The notes beneath the pieces were generated by a model that saw only the letters and a program-made list of their open reading frames with translations, was not told where the DNA came from and searched no databases. DNA of 8,007 bases from Rhodobacterales bacterium (GTDB lineage Bacteria; Pseudomonadota; Alphaproteobacteria; Rhodobacterales; Rhodobacteraceae): NCBI GenBank assembly GCA_013298485.1, contig JAAFHS010000093.1:1-8007 (forward strand), written 5' to 3'. Shown in pieces: positions 5,782 through 8,007 of the stretch (its first letter is position 1; each line of letters opens with the position of its first letter). The position numbers and the translations under genes were made by a program.

Positions 5782-7506
5782 TCAGTTCTGCCAGGACTTG
5801 ATCAGCTCGTCATACGAGATGGTCTCACCGGGCGGATCTTCATTTTCCAGCTTGGCCACCGGGGCACCGGGGGCATCAAGCCAGACCTGGGGATCCTGCT
5901 CTTCGTTCATCAGCGGCCCGATGTCGCCCTGCACGCCAGAGGCTTCCAGACGGATCAGCACCTTTTCCTGTTCGGCACAGAGTGCATCGAGCGCCTCTTG
6001 CGGGGTTTTGGCCCCCGACATGGCATCCCCGATGTTCTGCCACCACAGCTGTGCCAGTTTCGGATAGTCCGGCACGTTGGTCCCCGTCGGCGACCACTGC
6101 ACCCGGGCGGGCGAGCGGTAGAACTCGATCAGGCCACCCAGTTTGGGCGCGCGGTCGGTGAAGTGCTGGCTGTCGATGGTGGACTGACGGATGAAGGTCA
6201 GGCCGATATCGGACTTCTTCAGGTCAACCGTTTTCGACGTCACGAACTGGGCATAGAGCCAGGCCGCCTGTGCACGATCCACCGGGGTGCTTTCCATCAG
6301 TGTCCATGAGCCTGCGTCCTGATAGCCGATCTTCTGGCCATCCTGCCAGTAGACCCCGTGCGGCGAAGGTGCCATGCGCCACTTGGGCGTGCCATCTTCG
6401 TTCATCACGGGGGTTCCCGGCGCAACCGACGCCGCCGTGAAGGCGGTGTACCAGAACATCTGCTGGGCAATCGCACCCTGTGCGGGAACCGGGCCTGCCT
6501 CACCAAAGGTCATGCCGGCGGCTTCGGGCGGCGAGTACTTCTGCAGCCATTCGATCGCCTTGGTCACGGCATAGACGGCTGCCGCATCGTTGGTTGACCC
6601 GCCACGCGCGGTGCACGAACCCACGGGCTGCGAGTTTTCGTTAACGCGGATGCCCCATTCGTCAACGGGCAGGCCATTCGGCTCGCCCACGTCGCCCATG
6701 CCGGCCATCGACATCCACGCATCGGTATAACGCCAGCCGAGCGAGGGGTCCTTCTTGCCGTAGTCCATGTTGCCATAGACGCCGGTGGCAGGCCCGCCCA
6801 TGTAGGACATATCGCGCCCGGTAAAGAATTCGGCGATATCCTCATAGGCCGACCAGTTGACCGGAACGCCAAGGTCATAGCCATAGGCCGCCTTGAAATC
6901 GTCCTTGGTCTTCTGATCGGAGAACCAGTCGTAGCGGAACCAGTACAGGTTCGCGAACTGCTGGTCGGGCAGCTGATAGAGCTTGCCATCCGGCCCGGTG
7001 GTGAACGAGGTGCCGATGAAATCGGCAAGGTCGAGCGTCGGGCTGGTCACCGATGCGCCGTCGCCGGCCATCCAGTCGGTCAGGTTGCGCGCCTGCTGAT
7101 AGCGCCAGTGGGTGCCGATCAGGTCGCTGTCGTTGATATAGGCGTCATAGATGTTCTCGCCGGTCTGCATCTGTGTCTGCAGCTTTTCGACAACGTCGCC
7201 TTCGCCGATCAGGTCATGGGTGACCTTGATGCCGGTGATCGCGGTGAACGCCGGGGCAAGGACCTGGCTTTCATATTCATGCGTGCCGATGGTTTCCGAC
7301 ACGACCTTGATCTCCATCCCCTGGAACGGGGCGGCGGCATCGACGAACCATTGCATTTCGGCTTCTTGTGCGGCGCGGTCCAGCACGGACAGATCGCCAA
7401 TTTCGGAATCGAGGAAGGCTTTCGCCGCCTCCATATCCGCCCAGGCGGGTGCGCCCAGGGCCATCAGCGCAAGCGCCATGGCGGTGGTGGTGTGACGCAG
7501 TCTCAT
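5782..7506 (-). CDS. glpV: Periplasmic glycerol-binding protein of an ABC transporter (GlpV-like)
   Basis: Extracellular solute-binding protein, 574 residues, long for this class but in keeping with the glycerol-transporter binding proteins I recall (roughly 570-580). The N-terminus MRLRHTTTAMALALMALGAP ends in AWA at residue 23 before DMEAAK, a clear Sec signal peptide. Start at 7506 is set by GGGAGG (7513-7518) six bases upstream; a longer reading to 7623 runs into the upstream gene and is rejected. Blocks such as YWFRYDWFSD, SLGWRYTDAWMSMAGMGD and FWYTAFTAASVAPG are aromatic-rich, as in sugar/polyol binding proteins. Substrate assignment as glycerol rests on context: a DUF2160 gene upstream and glpK downstream, the arrangement of the Rhizobium glpSTPQUV-K cluster. 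A related polyol cannot be excluded. Confidence 0.85.
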   Translation of the reverse strand: MRLRHTTTAMALALMALGAPAWADMEAAKAFLDSEIGDLSVLDRAAQEAEMQWFVDAAAPFQGMEIKVVSETIGTHEYESQVLAPAFTAITGIKVTHDLIGEGDVVEKLQTQMQTGENIYDAYINDSDLIGTHWRYQQARNLTDWMAGDGASVTSPTLDLADFIGTSFTTGPDGKLYQLPDQQFANLYWFRYDWFSDQKTKDDFKAAYGYDLGVPVNWSAYEDIAEFFTGRDMSYMGGPATGVYGNMDYGKKDPSLGWRYTDAWMSMAGMGDVGEPNGLPVDEWGIRVNENSQPVGSCTARGGSTNDAAAVYAVTKAIEWLQKYSPPEAAGMTFGEAGPVPAQGAIAQQMFWYTAFTAASVAPGTPVMNEDGTPKWRMAPSPHGVYWQDGQKIGYQDAGSWTLMESTPVDRAQAAWLYAQFVTSKTVDLKKSDIGLTFIRQSTIDSQHFTDRAPKLGGLIEFYRSPARVQWSPTGTNVPDYPKLAQLWWQNIGDAMSGAKTPQEALDALCAEQEKVLIRLEASGVQGDIGPLMNEEQDPQVWLDAPGAPVAKLENEDPPGETISYDELIKSWQN

Positions 7507-7565
7507 ATGTTTCCTCCCAAAGAATGATGAGCGTGTCAGTGTACCGGGGTGATCCCCCGGGTCGG
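7507..7565 (-). other. Intergenic spacer with short hairpin before the binding-protein gene
   Basis: The 59-base gap holds the ribosome binding site of the binding-protein gene and a CCGGGG/CCCCGG stem (7544-7549 with 7555-7560, 5-base loop). No U run follows, so it is not a terminator. It may mark an RNA processing or stability point that raises binding-protein output, as often seen in ABC operons. That role is inference. Confidence 0.4.
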
Positions 7566-7970
7566 CTAAACCCAGCGGAACACCGCTGCGGCATAGATCA
7601 GGCAGATCACGAGCGCACCCCAAAGGGGCGGACCCATGACGCCAAGATAGGCAATGCAGATGAACCCCGACCCCAACAGGCTGATGAACAGCCGGTCGCC
7701 ACGCGTGGTGTCGATGCGCAAGACACCACGGCGCGGGGTTTCGGGGTAGTTGATCGCAAGCACGGTCATGGTGACCAGAAGGCAGGCGATGATGTAGAAA
7801 AACAGGGCTGTGGCCAGCGTCCAGGCCATCCAGCCACCATCGATCATCGGGGCGGTCCAGGCGATGCCGCCTTCCTTGCCTGGCGGGGCCACCAGGATAA
7901 GCGCGCCGAGGATGGCGATCATAAGCGCGATGATGGCACCGATCATCGCGGGGGTGACGGGGCGGGTCAT
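7566..7970 (-). CDS. glpU: DUF2160 small integral membrane protein of the glycerol ABC system (GlpU-like)
   Basis: 134-residue membrane protein. The part from about residue 47 matches the DUF2160 proteins I recall: GGWMAWTLATALFF, a central NYPETPRRGVLRIDTTRGDRLFISLLG loop, and a last helix ending FRWV. Predicted helices are at about 9-28, 50-73, 94-111 and 115-132. The first helix and linker form an N-terminal extension of about 45 residues relative to the roughly 90-residue proteins I recall. The start at 7970 has an AAGGA ten bases upstream, rather distant, and no good ribosome binding site precedes the internal Met42 or Met48. In Rhizobium the homologue lies in the glycerol transport operon and its exact role is unclear. 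Its position just before the binding-protein gene supports the same role here. Confidence 0.85.
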   Translation of the reverse strand: MTRPVTPAMIGAIIALMIAILGALILVAPPGKEGGIAWTAPMIDGGWMAWTLATALFFYIIACLLVTMTVLAINYPETPRRGVLRIDTTRGDRLFISLLGSGFICIAYLGVMGPPLWGALVICLIYAAAVFRWV

Positions 7971-8007
7971 GTCAGGCGTTTCCTTTCGGCTACGACGGTC
8001 CCCCCGC
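7967..8007 (-). CDS. Possible C-terminal tail of the upstream gene (ABC permease expected)
   Basis: The last 41 bases read in one minus-strand frame as GGTVVAERKRLT and stop at a TGA that overlaps the DUF2160 start as ATGA. That is a typical operon junction. In the cluster order known from Rhizobium the gene here should be the second glycerol permease (glpQ). The fragment is too short to recognise. A different frame gives AGGPS and stops at TAG (7990-7992), so the frame is not certain. Confidence 0.3.
   Translation of the reverse strand, partial: GGTVVAERKRLT

Noticed and set aside
7507..7623. Longer start for the binding-protein gene
   Set aside because: It would put 39 residues before the signal peptide and overlap the DUF2160 gene. 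The ATG at 7506 has GGGAGG and a proper signal sequence.

Overview
The window looks like chromosomal DNA from a GC-rich alphaproteobacterium, most likely Rhodobacteraceae (Roseobacter/Rhodobacter type). The evidence is a CcrM-type GANTC methyltransferase next to rnhB, a glycerol ABC-transport cluster with a DUF2160 membrane protein, GC-rich codon third positions, and an intergenic repeat of a kind I recall as dispersed in this family. These calls come from reading motifs; no database search was possible.

Layout. (1) Positions 1-1466, minus strand: rnhB (ribonuclease HII), then the first two thirds of ccrM, which runs off the left edge. The 88-base gap between them holds two GANTC sites beside a TTGAC promoter-like element, so ccrM may sense its own methylation. 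(2) Positions 1467-1895, minus strand: a small gene with a strong ribosome binding site encodes a 73-residue single-pass membrane protein. It is followed by two related GC-rich hairpins, the second a textbook intrinsic terminator just before rnhB. (3) Positions 1896-3038, plus strand: two overlapping genes, a 93-residue secreted protein and a 233-residue protein with two membrane helices followed by a C-terminal OmpR-like winged helix. This pair is the best candidate here for a poorly described system. (4) Positions 3045-8007, minus strand: a glycerol uptake and use cluster, transcribed from the right edge leftward. It holds a possible permease tail, a DUF2160 protein (GlpU-like), a 574-residue periplasmic binding protein (GlpV-like), glycerol kinase GlpK, and an iron-type alcohol dehydrogenase whose ATG overlaps the glpK stop.

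How it works together. The binding protein would capture glycerol in the periplasm and deliver it to an ABC permease whose remaining genes should lie beyond the right edge. GlpK phosphorylates glycerol to sn-glycerol 3-phosphate. The dehydrogenase is translationally coupled to glpK, but its substrate cannot be read from sequence. A strong hairpin and a 26-base inverted repeat separate the binding-protein gene from glpK and could set different transcript levels for transport and kinase. No tRNA, rRNA, CRISPR array, transposase or phage gene was seen.
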